Notes under the pieces: generated by a model
Database searches by the model: none
The model's input: the letters and a program-made list of their open reading frames with translations, nothing else
What the model was told of the DNA's origin: nothing
Made by a program: the position numbers and the translations under genes
Shown: positions 38,525 through 51,114 of the stretch, piece by piece
Position numbering within the stretch: the first letter of the stretch is position 1
Layout: every line of letters starts with the position of its first letter
Source: Apostichopus japonicus
Lineage: Eukaryota > Echinodermata > Holothuroidea > Aspidochirotida > Stichopodidae
DNA: 64,000 bases
Assembly (NCBI RefSeq): GCF_037975245.1
Contig: NC_092565.1
Location: 19,447,999 to 19,511,998 of the forward strand
Reading direction: 5' to 3'

Positions 38525-39290
38525 CTAAGTTTTTTTTTGTTTTGAGAAATCATCTTTAAACATCTGAAGTTCGTCAATTAAAGTAACTGGACTGTTTAGT
38601 CTAATACACAGACTATATTAGGTCGAAGCAGCCAAATAGTTAGCCTATACTATACTACATAAATATTTTACTGTAAGATCGAGAAGTGTACAATTACCAT
38701 TGTGTATATTACACGGCTCGATCAGAATGATAAAATATTAAAATAAAAACCAAAATGCAATGATATTTTCATAGGAGACAACAAAGAGAGAGAAAGAGGT
38801 GGAGGTGGAGGGAGGGCGGGGGGGGGGGGGGCTTAATGGATGACTCCAGGCACAAAATTCAATTAATATGTTTTAGACCGTCCAAAAACACTGCTATCAG
38901 TCCAGGTTGTTAGTTTTTGAGAAACCTCCTTTAAAAATCTGACCTTCTTCAATTAAAGCGACTGGACTGTTTAGTCTTATACACAGACTATTAGGGCAGT
39001 TCCTCAGATGCAACACAAAGCTCAATAGGAAAAAATAATACTTCAATAAAACATGTTTACAATGTTCTTACAAAATTTGTCAATGATAAAAGGTGTTGAA
39101 TGCCTTCCAAAGGGTGGTCTGTTGTTCATATGAAGTTTACAAAAAAAAAACATGTTTTGGTTGATTTAGTAGAAATTATTTTAAAAATAATGGAATAACA
39201 TTGGTATTTATGCCTGCCACGAGGAACCGGCGTTATCATCAATTTAAGATTAAAGAAGCGTTCCATGCAGATTTATTTAGCTTATTTTTG
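38525..39290 (-). repeat. Dispersed repeat family B, minus strand, with internal duplication
   Basis: Two similar blocks about 375 bp apart (38535-38625 and 38910-39000) share caattaaagcgactgg / caattaaagtaactgg and actgtttagtct.atacacagacta. The remainder (39000-39290) continues with ttgaatgcc.tccaa.g.tg and ends at aaagaagcgttccatgc. This is the reverse complement of the family seen at 41935-42400 and parallels 51115-51430. A long G-run (38816-38831) lies between the two blocks. Confidence 0.65.
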
Positions 39291-39700
39291 AAGGTGAAAT
39301 CTTTGAAAACCCCAAAATAACTATAGTAACATTAGGGACACTAGTTGTTTTATTTCTTCTTTTTTCCTTAATTGGATTTTGAAATATCAAGACTAATTAC
39401 ATTTTGCCTTCTTTAGTCCTTTAAGGAACAGAAGTGGCTGTTAGCACGATGGAATCTGACAGGTATATTTGTTCCAGTTCTTTTCCTCCTTATATAGTCT
39501 TCATTTTGTCGACGGGGTTGAAGGACGCGGAATTTATTCTTTGCGGGAAGCGCAATCCTTAATCGTGTGAACAGGTTTAAAAAAATCCTCCAATTCCTTA
39601 GGAAATTGGTTATTTTAATCTTCACAGGGAGTTTCAGATTTTTTGTCGACCTAATAAGTTGTTTGAGATATTATACACGGTATGAAATTTCTCAAAGTAA
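39291..39700. other. Intergenic
   Basis: No supportable feature. Confidence 0.5.
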
Positions 39701-40080
39701 TTGCAACAGTTAACACTTAACAACATAGGTCAGAGGGGCCTTGCCTGTAGAGATCTCCCAGCGCTATAGGCTTCAACTAGACTCGAGTTGAAGCTAGCAT
39801 ACAGTTTGGGCGAAACATCAAACGCTATTAAGGACGGATCGGGTTGTTGCAACAGTTAACGCTGTAATGTAAGTCAAAGAGGTCTCGCATCATCTAGCTC
39901 CAACCAGACGAGTGGAAGCTAGCACCAGTTTAGGAGAAACATCAAAGCTATAAAGGATGGCGGATCTGGTATTGCTACGGCTAACGCTGTAACGTGGATC
40001 TCGCCACCTCTCACTTCAAACAGACGAGTTGAAGTTAGCAGCAGTTCAGGAGAAACGTGAAAGATATAGACAATGGAAAG
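39701..40080. repeat. Three-unit tandem repeat with a recurring hairpin
   Basis: Units start at 39701, 39847 and 39972 (ttgcaacagttaac, same, ttgctacggctaac), with lengths of about 146, 125 and 107 bp. Each contains a small inverted repeat of the cttcaact...agttgaag type followed by gctagca and then gagaaac.tcaaa. The copies differ strongly, so the repeat is old. Confidence 0.8.
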
Positions 40081-41934
40081 GCTTACATTATCAAAACTGT
40101 GTTTGAAATACAACATACAATAATTGATGTCAGAAATGTAGGCGCCGGTGCAGTGGGGCTGGGCGGCGGCTGGGTGAGTTGGGGGTGGGGTGGATGCAGA
40201 GGTGACGGGATACATTTGGCAAACAAATATGATATATCAAATGATTGCACAATAGGTGACGTCACTCCTTCAAAGACAAAGAAAACTTTAAAAAGTTGAT
40301 AAAATTAAACGATATTATTACTTCTTTCTCAAAACAACTCTTGTCTTTTAATTATAATTAAACACTTCTGCCCGACAGAATATAGTGAAGACGCAGCAAA
40401 AAGATAGAAAGAAATAGGGGAGGATGGGGACTTATACTACAATACTACTGTAAAATACTTGTCTTGCGGATTCTGAGATTTATTTTCAATAAATTTCAAC
40501 CGTATCGGTATAAATTACAACGAGGAAACGACTGGTAAATTGCCTAAGATGTTTATGACAAAGGTAAACTTTGAAACTGGAAAAAAAACTGTCAGCTTTT
40601 AGTCAGATGACGAGAGGTGTAAAAAAAAACGGTTCTTTCGTTCTATCTTTATATCTGTTCAAGTTTTGATTTGATTTTCCCACACTAAATAAAAGTTGAG
40701 TAAATAACTGTGTTGGCGTTTAACTGTTCTAAGTTAGTATGACATAAACCGCTTTAAGTACACAGGACGAGTGTGGAAGTTATTAATTGCGGTGGCTATA
40801 AACTTCTTTAACTGATCGAACAAGCTGTTAAATAACTGTAAAACGACATTTGAGTGTATTGACTTAAAGTTTTGAACATATAAACAGGTCACCTGTACTT
40901 TTTGTTCGCATCTTTCTTATAGACAGATCTCTATTATACTTCCATAAACACCTTAAGATTTTACAGGGTGCACCTGTAAAAATAGAGACCCTTACTACAT
41001 TACAAGTTTATGACATGCCCATATACCAACTGTATTATCAACACACATCGGTTAAAACACAGCTGGTTGCATTTTATAACTTGACTTACCTAAACATAGT
41101 TCACGTCTAGCCAAAGTAACTGTTCCTTCCGAATGGTATGAAGTATTGATCTAAAAACCTTAGATGGTGTCGGTAATCGGTCTTAATAGTAATTTTCTTC
41201 AATAACATTTTCAACCCGACTCTTACATGCAAAGAGTACTAAACTGCTGGGTGTGTCTTGTATGTATGATGAATATCATGCAAACGGGTTAGAGTTTTTG
41301 TTTATTGCATCTTCAGTGCCTGTCAACATCTCAAGAAGCTAAATTGTAAAATACTGTGCTCACTGATCATGTTTTAGCGGTTTCTTCTTTTGAACGGTTT
41401 AAAAAACAACATTTCAAAATTAATCTGTGCCTTATACGTCTTCCAATATAATGGCTCATAATAAATGGGTTTATTTAACAGGAAATCAATACAATTTGAA
41501 ATACTGAAATTGAATAATACAATTACAAAATTACAGTATTTTAGATTGAACATGCAAGAGTTTAGTCGATGTCATGGAATAGTTTCCTCCTGATATGATA
41601 ATGATATGCTGTATCTAGAAAATGAATATGCATATAATATTCAAGAAAGTGTGCGTCTTATTGCGTAGTCTGATCTGTTAGGCTATGCGTTTCAGTGATA
41701 GGCTAGGAGTTTTTGATGCAGATGTTTTGCTGTGCATATCAACCTAGCAACAAGCTCATGTTTTCGCATTGTGAGCTCGGTTTCATTGCAAACATTCAAC
41801 TAAGTTAAAAAGGCCTTGATGTGTTATAATAGTTTTAAAAAAAAAAGGATTTTTTTTTTGAGTGTTGATAATGTTTCTCTAGCTATTGAGGTTTCAAGAT
41901 ATCTCCTTTAGCCTATAAATATGCATTCTATAAC
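40081..41934. other. Intergenic
   Basis: G-rich stretch at about 40140-40200, CRE octamer at 40257, otherwise AT-rich sequence without a gene. Confidence 0.6.
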
Positions 41935-42400
41935 GCTTCCTTAAAGGCTCCAGACACGATGACATGTGCTTCACAGTGCAACCCTTAATGTTAATGCTAT
42001 TCCATTGTTTTATAAATTCTAATAACTCAACACATATACATGTTCATTTTCACTTCATATAGCCAGAGAGCACCCTTGGATGGCATTCAACACCATTTGG
42101 CATTGATAATTGTTATAATGTAATGCAAACGGATGTCATTTGAGGCCATAGAAGTCTCATGTTTTCCCCCATTGAGTTTTGTGTTGCATCTGAGGAAACT
42201 AGTGTGACCTAATGGTATTTGTATTAAACTTAATAGTCCAGTCACTTTAGTTGATGGCCTTCACTTGTTTAAAAGCGTTATTTTCTCAAAAGTTGAAAAG
42301 TGTTGTAGAAATGCAACCTGAACTGATAGTAGTTTTTTATCTATTAAATATCAAAATTTAATTATATTTTGGCCTTAAATAATCCTTTAAGGAATCATTT
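41935..42400 (+). repeat. Dispersed repeat family B, best-preserved copy
   Basis: It runs from ccttaaaggctcc through gcacccttggatgg, gttttgtgttgcatctgagg, cagtcactttagttgatgg and tctcaaaagttgaaaagtg to actgata and a final cctttaaggaatc. Shared words in shared order link it to 17595, 38525 (-), 51115 (-), 56655 and 57655. It has no ORF, so it is a non-autonomous or decayed element. Confidence 0.75.
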
Positions 42401-42884
42401 GACTATTATGTTAAACACGAAAACTGATGGCGCTCTACGGTGAAAAGGACCAGAGCCGAAGATCTGAAAAAGGCCACACAATAATCACAACATTTCAGCC
42501 GAGAAATTGAAACAAATTGGTTGGAAATTCGAAGTACTTAGTGCAATCACACTTGTGATGTCATCTTTTATGTATTTTATTTAACTTCCTTTGTAAAATA
42601 CGATCAATTGCGGTTTAGGAGACGCCCAGTCTGATTAAAGTTGGGTCTATGTTTTGTTAATCCTCATATCGTGAAACTTTTCGCGGAACACATTACACCT
42701 TTAGGTTGACATACCTGCCACTTGAAATATTGGTTTAATTTTATACCCAATTATGCGTGTCAATATTTGCATAGCGACTGCACAGTGTGTATTGAGTCCT
42801 TAACAATGGTACAAATTTGATTCACGTAGCGCCTAAATATCGTTGAATCAATGTATCCGATAATTAAACCGTTTAATATTTACC
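42401..42884. other. Intergenic
   Basis: No supportable feature. Confidence 0.5.
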
Positions 42885-43140
42885 GGCGGGTGCTGTGGCC
42901 GAGTGTTTAAAGTCGGTGGCATTTGAAGCCAATGAGGCTTATCAATCGGGAGGTTCCGGGTTTGATACCCGCCCGGGTCATAGTAAAGTGGGTTATTCGT
43001 CCAAGAGCAATCTACGGTTTTCCCATCTGAAATGACTTTCTAAATTGAAAAGATTCCAAATTTGAGTCGAAATGTTAAATTGGAAGCCACCCGACGTGTA
43101 AGTTGTAATCCATAAGCCCTAGCGGGTTTCTCCCACATTT
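42885..43140 (+). mobile_element. tRNA-Ser-derived SINE
   Basis: The head reads like a tRNA-Ser(UGA): D-arm box A tgtggccgagtgtttaaagt, an anticodon arm ttggc-like/atttgaa/gccaa with TGA at the anticodon, a long variable arm and a box B ggttccgggtttgatacccg. It lacks a convincing acceptor pair and runs on into a non-tRNA body of about 165 bp, so it is a SINE or pseudogene and not a functional tRNA. Confidence 0.8.
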
Positions 43141-43585
43141 GTTGTCGTTTAAGCGTCGTAAAAATAACTGCTGATTGTTAAAATAATTGTTGATTATTAA
43201 TATGACATGGTAGGTTTCGTTCAAATAGACGTTCAACAATAAAACGTGATATAGTCTATACATTACAGATAGGCCGCATAAACATATGTATGAGTCACAT
43301 AGCAAAATTTACAATTATAATTCAACCTATTTATGCGTTGGTCTACTATTTATATACCAAGTTTACCAAAATTAGTCCAATTTTTATTTGTAAACGATTT
43401 ATTCTACACTTTGGTTGGTACTGAGAGATGTCACTGAAGAGGGGGATAGGTAAGTGGTGTCACTAACACCTCAAGAAAATAAAACAGCAGGAATTTTGAG
43501 GTCACCATTCTATGTAGGTGTTTAGTCTTAGCATATAACTTGCCAGATACCCCTCTAACCACAGAAACGCAAAACCTTCTTTCGA

Positions 43586-43623
43586 GGGGGTGGGTGGGGG
43601 GTGGGGGGTGGGTGGGGGGTGGG
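43586..43623 (+). repeat. G-rich repeat (GGGTGGGGGG)n
   Basis: Runs of 3-6 G separated by single T within 38 bp. This satisfies the usual pattern for G-quadruplex formation on the plus strand. Confidence 0.75.
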
Positions 43624-46139
43624 AAGAAGAGAGAGATCAGTGATTGAGTCTTATGCTCTGTTTTGACAAACAGATAAATCATATCATTAGTTGTTTAGAC
43701 TAATTATAACTTATAACCTAACAGTCGACTGCATAGTAAAACAATGAGAACACAACAGTTACTGAGAGAAGCTGAAATCATATAACAGACTTGTAGTTTT
43801 GAGTACAAGTTCCCAAGTACAACGATCGAGTACAACAAATGCAAGAGTACAAGACCATGAGGACGAGTATACGGAAACTGTACTCTTATCGGAGTAGAAG
43901 TATATGAGTACAGAATCGACTACTACAAGTCTGTCATATAAGTATTATACCCTCACTGAAAACATAATTTATTTATTTATTTTTTTATTTTTTTTACTAT
44001 CATTTCATCAAGTATCCAAACAATGTACAGTTCATAATAACATATACTTTATGACCATTAGTCAATATTATCCACAACAACCAATAAATCATTAAACTTC
44101 AAATAAAGATTTCCAGTTATGCCATCTGATATCAAAAGCATTTTGCTTACAATTAGTTTGAAACAAACTTTTCTTTAAGATAAAAATTCTTTAGATCAAT
44201 TTTACTGTAGCTAAAGGAAAACATAATTTATTGAACGTTTATCCCATTTTAATACTTAAACAGTAACATTTTTGGACATATGTGTCCAATTTGGATTTAT
44301 TCTTATACTCTACTATAGAGGAAGTCATTTAAACCTGTGACGTTTGGAGGAACTATGTTCTTTGATTCCTAACAAAGATAACGAAATACCACAAGAGAAC
44401 GAACATATCAAATGAACCGTCTTAACAAACTTGAACAGTTTGGTATTGACCGCGGTTTCTTACAGATTCCTGTTGAGGTGAGGTTCAGCACATCAGGAGT
44501 CTTGTTGAAACCCAACTTGGAAGATATAGTTTTCAACTTTGTGAAATCAGTTTGAAGGGTGTAAAAGGGGTGTCGATAAGGAGGAAATTGCGACAATAAA
44601 ACCCTCTGCTGGAGGGCGCTGCGTGCCTGTGGAGAATTGGTCCATAGGGTTGTTACAGTTGAATTCCATAGGTCATGAATGTAACGGCTTCGTCAGTCAG
44701 AAAGCTCCAACAGTTATCAATTCGTTGAAATGTCACATATATTATGATGCGTTTATAAGGAGGGGGGGGGGGAAGCAGAGTATAAAAAATTCCCAGGAAG
44801 TAGAGTGTATATTTCCTTCAAACTCATAGTATTCGTTTATATTATTGACTCATGTCGAATTTTGCATTGCATTTGTTCTTATTGTTTTTTTATTATATAA
44901 TAAATGAAAGAAACATAATCCATTTGTTAAATGTAGCTGCCACATGAATGCCATCAACTTAGTGGGACGCAACGGATTTTCTTTATTGGGCAAATATTAT
45001 TATTTTATTAAATATTATTATGGGAATGTACATTGTGTATAGGCCTTATTTTAATCACAAATCGCTATACAAAAACGTGTGTAATGAATGTAGTTTCGTA
45101 TGCCATGCCTGAGAATATATTGAATAGGCCCTATATACTTGCGCCATTCTTGGAAAGAATTTAATAATACTATAGTATTAGATTTAATGTTATCATAAAT
45201 ATTATTTAATCGTCCTGTTATTGTTTTTGTTCTTTCTTCTTCTTCTGCTTGAGTTTTTATTTCTTTATTTCTTCTCTTTGATTGTTTTGTAAAACTACAA
45301 GAAAACATTAGCATATACCTTTACATTGTTTCAAAACTTAATCCATGTACAATGCATAGAAATAGCCTTTGGACTTTAACAGCCTGATTACCATAACTTT
45401 CATTTTTGAATCGCCCTATAATTCTTTTTGAAGTTGGAAAAAGATGGGGGGGAGGGGGGTCTTTCTTTTTTGAAATAGAGGAAAACACATGCACATTTTT
45501 AAGTTCGTATGGCGGCGGATGGACCTATTTTACCCCTTTATTCCGATCCGATATCACTACGCTGCAATCAAACGTAGTGCAAGAACTTGAACATTTAATC
45601 TCAAAGTCAAGATAATCATTTGGGTTTAATAATCTCTCAAACATTCTTCTTCTTCTTTTTCTCTCTCTGCATAAACAGATTATTATCGGTTTCTCAAGGG
45701 AACTGATTTACAGGCCGTTTTACTTTTCAACAATACAAACGGCGGAAATGTCAAGTCTAATCGCAATGTGAGACGTGTCATGCCCCAAGGTGGTCCAAAC
45801 AGCATGATACTAATTTAGATAGCAATTGTTACCACTTTTGCCCCATCCCATCTTCACACAACTATTTCAGTAATTTTTCATATCAAATTTGAAAACACTT
45901 GCTCTCGCAGTAGGAAGCCCTTTTGTAACTACACACAGGTTTGATTTTTTTTTTTACCTTCGCCAGCAAGTAGAGGTATGAATTCTCGTGGTGGGCCAGC
46001 TGTCACACCGATAGGCAAATTGCAATTTGTATCCCCCTATGTGTCGGGGCGCCGTGTACTAGAAAAGTAAGTGGACCCCTGTCCTGGGATCATTAAACGT
46101 TTTAGGTACAGAGTATCAATGCAAATTAAGAAACCATAA

Positions 46140-46480
46140 ACAACGTTTGGGGGTCTCTGGAGAGCCGCGTATCAGGTGACCTCTGACGCGGAGGTCAAGC
46201 TATTCCAAGGGTTGAAAATACGAAGGTGATAATAAGCGATCGGATCGTCTGCTATTGAAATCTGGCAGAATTTGTTGCAAGTTTTACGCGCGCAAAGCGT
46301 GAGGGCGGTAACCTAAGAAGGTATTGAGCTGAGAACGATACCCTACCAGTTTTAATTTTCGAGCGATATAATCAACAAATCATCGGGAGGGATAACGGCG
46401 TATTGTGTCGTTAATTAAGGCAGTCGTGATGAGGCATTAAATACGTGAGATCATGGGATGCCAAAAGGGTAAATTTTAAT
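46140..46480. promoter_or_regulatory. Candidate conserved non-coding element
   Basis: Non-repetitive stretch of balanced composition with aggtgacctctg, cgcgcgcaaag, a tcgttaattaagg homeodomain-type site and ggcattaaatacg. It has no ORF of interest. It could be an enhancer for either NK1 gene; untested. Confidence 0.22.
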
Positions 46481-46875
46481 AGACAATGGTTTTATTTCAA
46501 TAACAGTTTACACAGCTTGGTGCAAATAGCTTGTGTCGTTATATATCATGGATAAGAGAGAATTGGCCTAAGTGTCAAAGTTTATTTCGAGATAGGTTGA
46601 ACAAAATTTGAAAGATGAAATGATAACACACAAGCAACCATAACAACGGACACTTAATTATCAATATCGTACGAATGAATAGTAGCTTTACTAGAATCTT
46701 TGGTAGGGATGTCCTAGAGGGGTATATGCACCCATTGTAGAGGGAGCGGTGTGTTTACCCCCCCCCCCCCCCCATGAAAACAAGAAGAGCAATCATAGGG
46801 TGTATAACGGATGTTCATATAACAGATATAGACGACATCGTTCAAATGATTTACATCATTATATTCATCGCCATG

Positions 46876-47339
46876 TTGTTTATCAGTTTTTGTCATAAGT
46901 GCGTGGCTTAGTAAATGTTCTGTTATCAATTTCGTTTCGTCCAGTTAAGATATTTTGTACAAAGATTTAGCCGCAAACGAAAGATGCCGTACATTATACG
47001 GCGATATTGTTATGCAATTAACGTAAATTGATGCACTGATTTATGTATGTACACAACCATATTTTGTGAATAATCATCGCTTGTTTGATTGACCCATGCT
47101 TTTCCAGTTGTTTATCAGTTTTTGTCATAAGTGCGTGGCTTAGTAAATGTTCTGTTATCAATTTCGTTTCGTCCAGTTAAGATATTTTGTACAAAGATTT
47201 AGCCGCAAACGAAAGATGCCGTACATTATACGGCGACATTGTTATGCAATTAACGTAAATTGATGCACTGATTTATGTATGTACACAACCATATTTTGTG
47301 AATAATCATCGCTTGTTTGATTGGCCCATGCTTTTCCAG
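46876..47339 (+). repeat. 232 bp tandem duplication, nearly identical
   Basis: 46876-47107 is repeated as 47108-47339. I see two substitutions: gatattg to gacattg, and ttgaccc to ttggccc. A third unit begins for a few bases (ttgtttat). The low divergence contrasts with every other repeat here and means a very recent duplication or an assembly artefact. Confidence 0.95.
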
Positions 47340-49678
47340 TTGTTTATGTCCATCTCTATCTACTATGTATATAACCCCAAAAGCCTCATTTATCCATTGA
47401 ATTACTGAAAGTACTTCCATGGAGACCCAAGTATTGTGTACAATGTTACCCATGTACCCATTTCTATTGTTAATATATTACTAAATTTGTCACTTTGTTA
47501 CTGGCAGCGCAAGATTATTCGATTTCGCATGTATATTCTAGATTACCCATTATTTGAATGGATTGTTCTTACCATACTCCATTTATCGTGTCATTCTCAG
47601 GATCGTCTGCAGTGCGAGTATTATACGATAGCAAGTGTCATACCCGATTGTCCATGTATTGCTCACTTGTGCTAATTACTGTCCGAACGTTTTGGGTTAT
47701 TCGATTGATTAACACTCACTTGCTCGAAAGTTACCAGACTCTAATAAAAGACTACTTTACCGAGACAATGCATACGATTGTATCAAATAAAATGTGGGTA
47801 AGAATTTGCGTCTAAAACAAGTAAAATGCGGAAAATTTTGAGCAATTTATTCCTTTTTGGCAATTGAACTGGTTATAAACATTTAAAATGTCACCACCTT
47901 TTGTTTATATATATATTTTTTGTTTGGGGGGGGGGGAGGGGATACATACCGGCACGTGCCCATATCTAGGGTAATATATTTGCTCCACATTCTTACGATG
48001 CAAAACAATTTCCCGTTTGCTTGTGAATTTATCAGTTTGTTGCTGAAACTTTCGTCCAAATGACAAAAGACTGGAGACAGAATATTAACTATATCGTGAA
48101 ATATATCGTAGGACCTTCATCTTTAATATCGATACCGTATTTTGGATAAATAGTTAATATCGTCAGAAGACGATTGTCGGTGTAATTGTCTATGAATCGT
48201 ACCCAATTACAGGATTGCTAATTAGAAAATTATCCAACATTGCTCACCATACTGTGACATTGGAACAGTGGATTCTGTTTTGTGTTTGGTTTGAGTTTAT
48301 TTTATTGGACGCTGATTGTCTCCTTTATGCATCGTTCCATGAAGCAAATGCATTGCCCAGTAAGACATTATCCTCTTTAAAGGCATTGAAGACTCGCCCC
48401 AAACCGCTTGCGGCCATCTGAAAAAAAGTTAACTTTTTGTTGCTTGCAAGTGACGTTTTGTTCGTGTCGCTATAAAATGCAGACAGTAATGAAACGTGAC
48501 ACCTTAATTGTTATCTTTAGCTGGACCTGAGATGTCCATCGCTGTATCGTTTATACACTGTGCTGTGTGTATTGACCGCAGCTGTATGTACTGACTGTAC
48601 ACTAGTGTCTAATTACCGATGGTAGCAAGCTGTGTGTGTATTTTCTGGGATCGATGGTGGTGTTTAACACTTCTGTTACACCTCATTCGAAACTAGGTCA
48701 AATACCGGCATTAGACGTTTCTTTTTGCGCGAGTCATCACACCCTTTAAGAAAAACCAGGAAAACCAAGCAACTTGATTCATTCTCAACGCTCAGTCACC
48801 CTTTCATCTAGACTGTGACCTTATGCTCATAAAGATGTTACGTCACGTGAATATCACGAGACCACGCACTGCACGTGGGTAGGTTAAAGGTTGTTGCGGC
48901 AATCTATACTGGGTACCGTTAACACGTGATCGCATGTTAAATATTCAAACAAACGAACCTAACGCTATCTCTTTGTTTTTTTGTTTTGTTTTGTCCCGCC
49001 ATTTATCAACAGCGTATATTTATGAGGATACCGGTATAGACGTTTGTCCACCTCGTCTATAATTGATCTAATTCAAAGAAGATTGTTTTAATTTAAATCT
49101 TAATTAACAAGAACTTGATTACGCAAACCTCATCAATCCTATAACTCAAAAATCAAAGAATTATAAGCCAAACGTGGCCAGTAAATTTCCTGTCGAGACC
49201 GCATTGGCAATTTTTAATTATACGTACTTAACGCCTCTCGAATGATAACATTACTAATTAAAAATAAATACTTCTTTTATGGGTTAGCCTTAATGAACTG
49301 AGATTACTACCTTGTTAACAACAGGAAACAATGAAACAGAACATCACGAGTAAGCCAATTAGAGCTCTAATAAGATTTGCTCTTTCTTCAGTCTTGTAAA
49401 ATAATTTAATTAATTCTCAGTAAATAAAGAACAGGATTACGTCACAATGGATTTCGCTGCCATTTGAACAGTTCTTAAAGGTGGCCGGTCGTTTTAATTG
49501 CGTCGGATTTAACTGTGTCGTGATTTAAAGGGCATGTTAGTGCATGATTGGACTGAAAGTAATAATCTGTTCATTTTTTTATGTCCCTCACATTTGACGA
49601 ATAAAAGATGGTTTTGTTTCATGTACAAAGCTTGTCTTATTCTATCATACCCGAAGTGTGTTTGGTGCATTAAAGTAT
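47340..49678. other. Intergenic with candidate regulatory stretch
   Basis: No gene recognised. A G-run lies at about 47926. A dense series of TAAT/AATTA cores lies at about 49210-49420. Confidence 0.55.
49205..49425. promoter_or_regulatory. Homeodomain-site-rich block
   Basis: Contains tttttaattatacg, ttactaattaaaaa, gccaattagagc, ctctaataag and atttaattaattc within 220 bp. This is suggestive of homeodomain-regulated DNA, but AT-rich sequence raises the chance rate. Confidence 0.2.
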
Positions 49679-49708
49679 ATACATACACACACACACATGC
49701 ACACACAC

Positions 49709-49741
<33 letters not shown>
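49679..49741. repeat. (AC)n-(AT)n compound microsatellite
   Basis: acacac runs followed by an uninterrupted (AT)n; it also abuts the 3' end of the neighbouring minus-strand SINE. Confidence 0.9.
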
Positions 49742-49744
<3 letters not shown>

Positions 49745-49874
49745 GAAAATCGTAATGAGTTGGAAAATCAAGAACAGTGAAAAAACTTCCAGCCTCCACC
49801 GGGATACGAACCCGGGCCTCCCGCACGGTACGCGGACACCCTAACCAACTAGGCTATGGACGCTGATTGGATGT
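49742..49874 (-). mobile_element. tRNA-derived SINE or tRNA pseudogene, minus strand
   Basis: On the minus strand a near-complete cloverleaf can be read: acceptor gcgtcca against tggaggc (one mismatch), box A tagcctagttggttagggt, anticodon arm tccgc/gtaccgt/gcggg, and box B cgggttcgtatcccgg. A body of about 50 bp follows, and the copy ends in the AT-rich microsatellite. The anticodon position reads ACC, atypical for a working tRNA, which favours a SINE. Confidence 0.75.
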
Positions 49875-50014
49875 CCAGAGGTTCGAAACCGGTTAGGAAG
49901 GTCGTAATTCCACTGTAGGCGTTTGTCACCTGTATCGAACAATACTAGTTCTGTTTTTGGTGACATATTTTGCCTTACTCTAGAGATCAAACATGATGCT
50001 AACCAACTCGAAAT

Positions 50015-50087
<73 letters not shown>

Positions 50088-51114
50088 AGATATAGATATA
50101 GCTCGGAATCACATGTAGTAGACCTATACAAAGTTCTGCTTTGAAGAAAAACTCTTACCTTGAGAGATAAAATATTTCATTATCATGAACAAACAGGGTA
50201 AAAATGGGAGACATGTTTGGTGCATTAACTGCTTAAACTAAATGAGAAAAGGATATTTACGCAATTACACTCATGGATGGTTACTAAGCTCTCGCTAAAT
50301 AAATTGAAAGAATGTGTCTTAAATCAAGGAAAGTGCGAACGACTCTTGTATGGTCGATTAAACGTCTTTTGAGAACCAATCAAAAAGATGCTCATCGAAA
50401 TACCTTTATAGTTTCGAATCCACTAAGATTTAAGAGTCAGTGAATTGTATTAATTCGAAGTGTTAGCTTAATCTGAAACCCCATGACAGCGAGCGGTTAA
50501 AGGCTTCCTCAACGGACAGTTGATTAGACTCAAAAAGTTCTACAAACAATTCCATAATTTCCTCACCTCTTGTCTACCAAGGAAAAAAATCCATTAATAG
50601 AAACCTCTGGAGAAAACTATCTTGTACGAGATGTTGAAATATTTTCTTAAAGGTAATGAAAATCGGTCCACGGTGCATGAGCGGTTCATGATAAAAAGAA
50701 AATAGATTGTAGGCCTTCTGAATAGATTATAAGCCCCCCCCCCCCCTTTTCGACGGTCCATATTGCTCTCTATTGGTTGCTGACATTTTTGGTGAAAACT
50801 GACAATGAAAAGGTGCTATTTTAAGAATTTCTAGATGTTAAGCACATTAAATTTTAAGTAGAAGAAACCAGACAGAAAAAGAAATACTAAAATTATATCG
50901 CGAAATTAAGAAGAACACAAAAGTTTTCACATAAACATTTAATATAGTACCGTAATATATTCTCACATCAATGTTTGGCTGATAACGTTTTTATAATTGA
51001 TAAAACATTGATAAACGTCAACATTTCACTTATAGTCTTTAAGACTTCCGTCATTAAAGTTCTGGATTATTTTAATGACGAGGGTGAATAAACACTTGGC
51101 GTAATCAATCTAGC
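49875..51114. other. Intergenic
   Basis: Contains an (AT)n/(GATATA)n microsatellite (50020-50100) and a poly-C run at about 50734. No gene recognised. Confidence 0.6.
50020..50100. repeat. (AT)n followed by (GATATA)n
   Basis: About 50 bp of pure TA followed by five gatata units; hexamer units probably arose from the TA run. Confidence 0.9.

Larger units (their letters stand above)
43141..46875. other. Intergenic with G-tracts and candidate regulatory block
   Basis: A G-quadruplex-prone stretch is at 43586-43623; G-runs are at about 44761 and 45446, and poly-C is at about 46759. A non-repetitive, mixed-composition stretch is at about 46140-46480. No gene is recognised. Confidence 0.6.

Noticed and set aside
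49796-49870. Functional tRNA gene on the minus strand
   Set aside because: An almost complete cloverleaf is visible, but the anticodon position reads ACC, the acceptor has a mismatch, and the copy continues into a SINE-like body.
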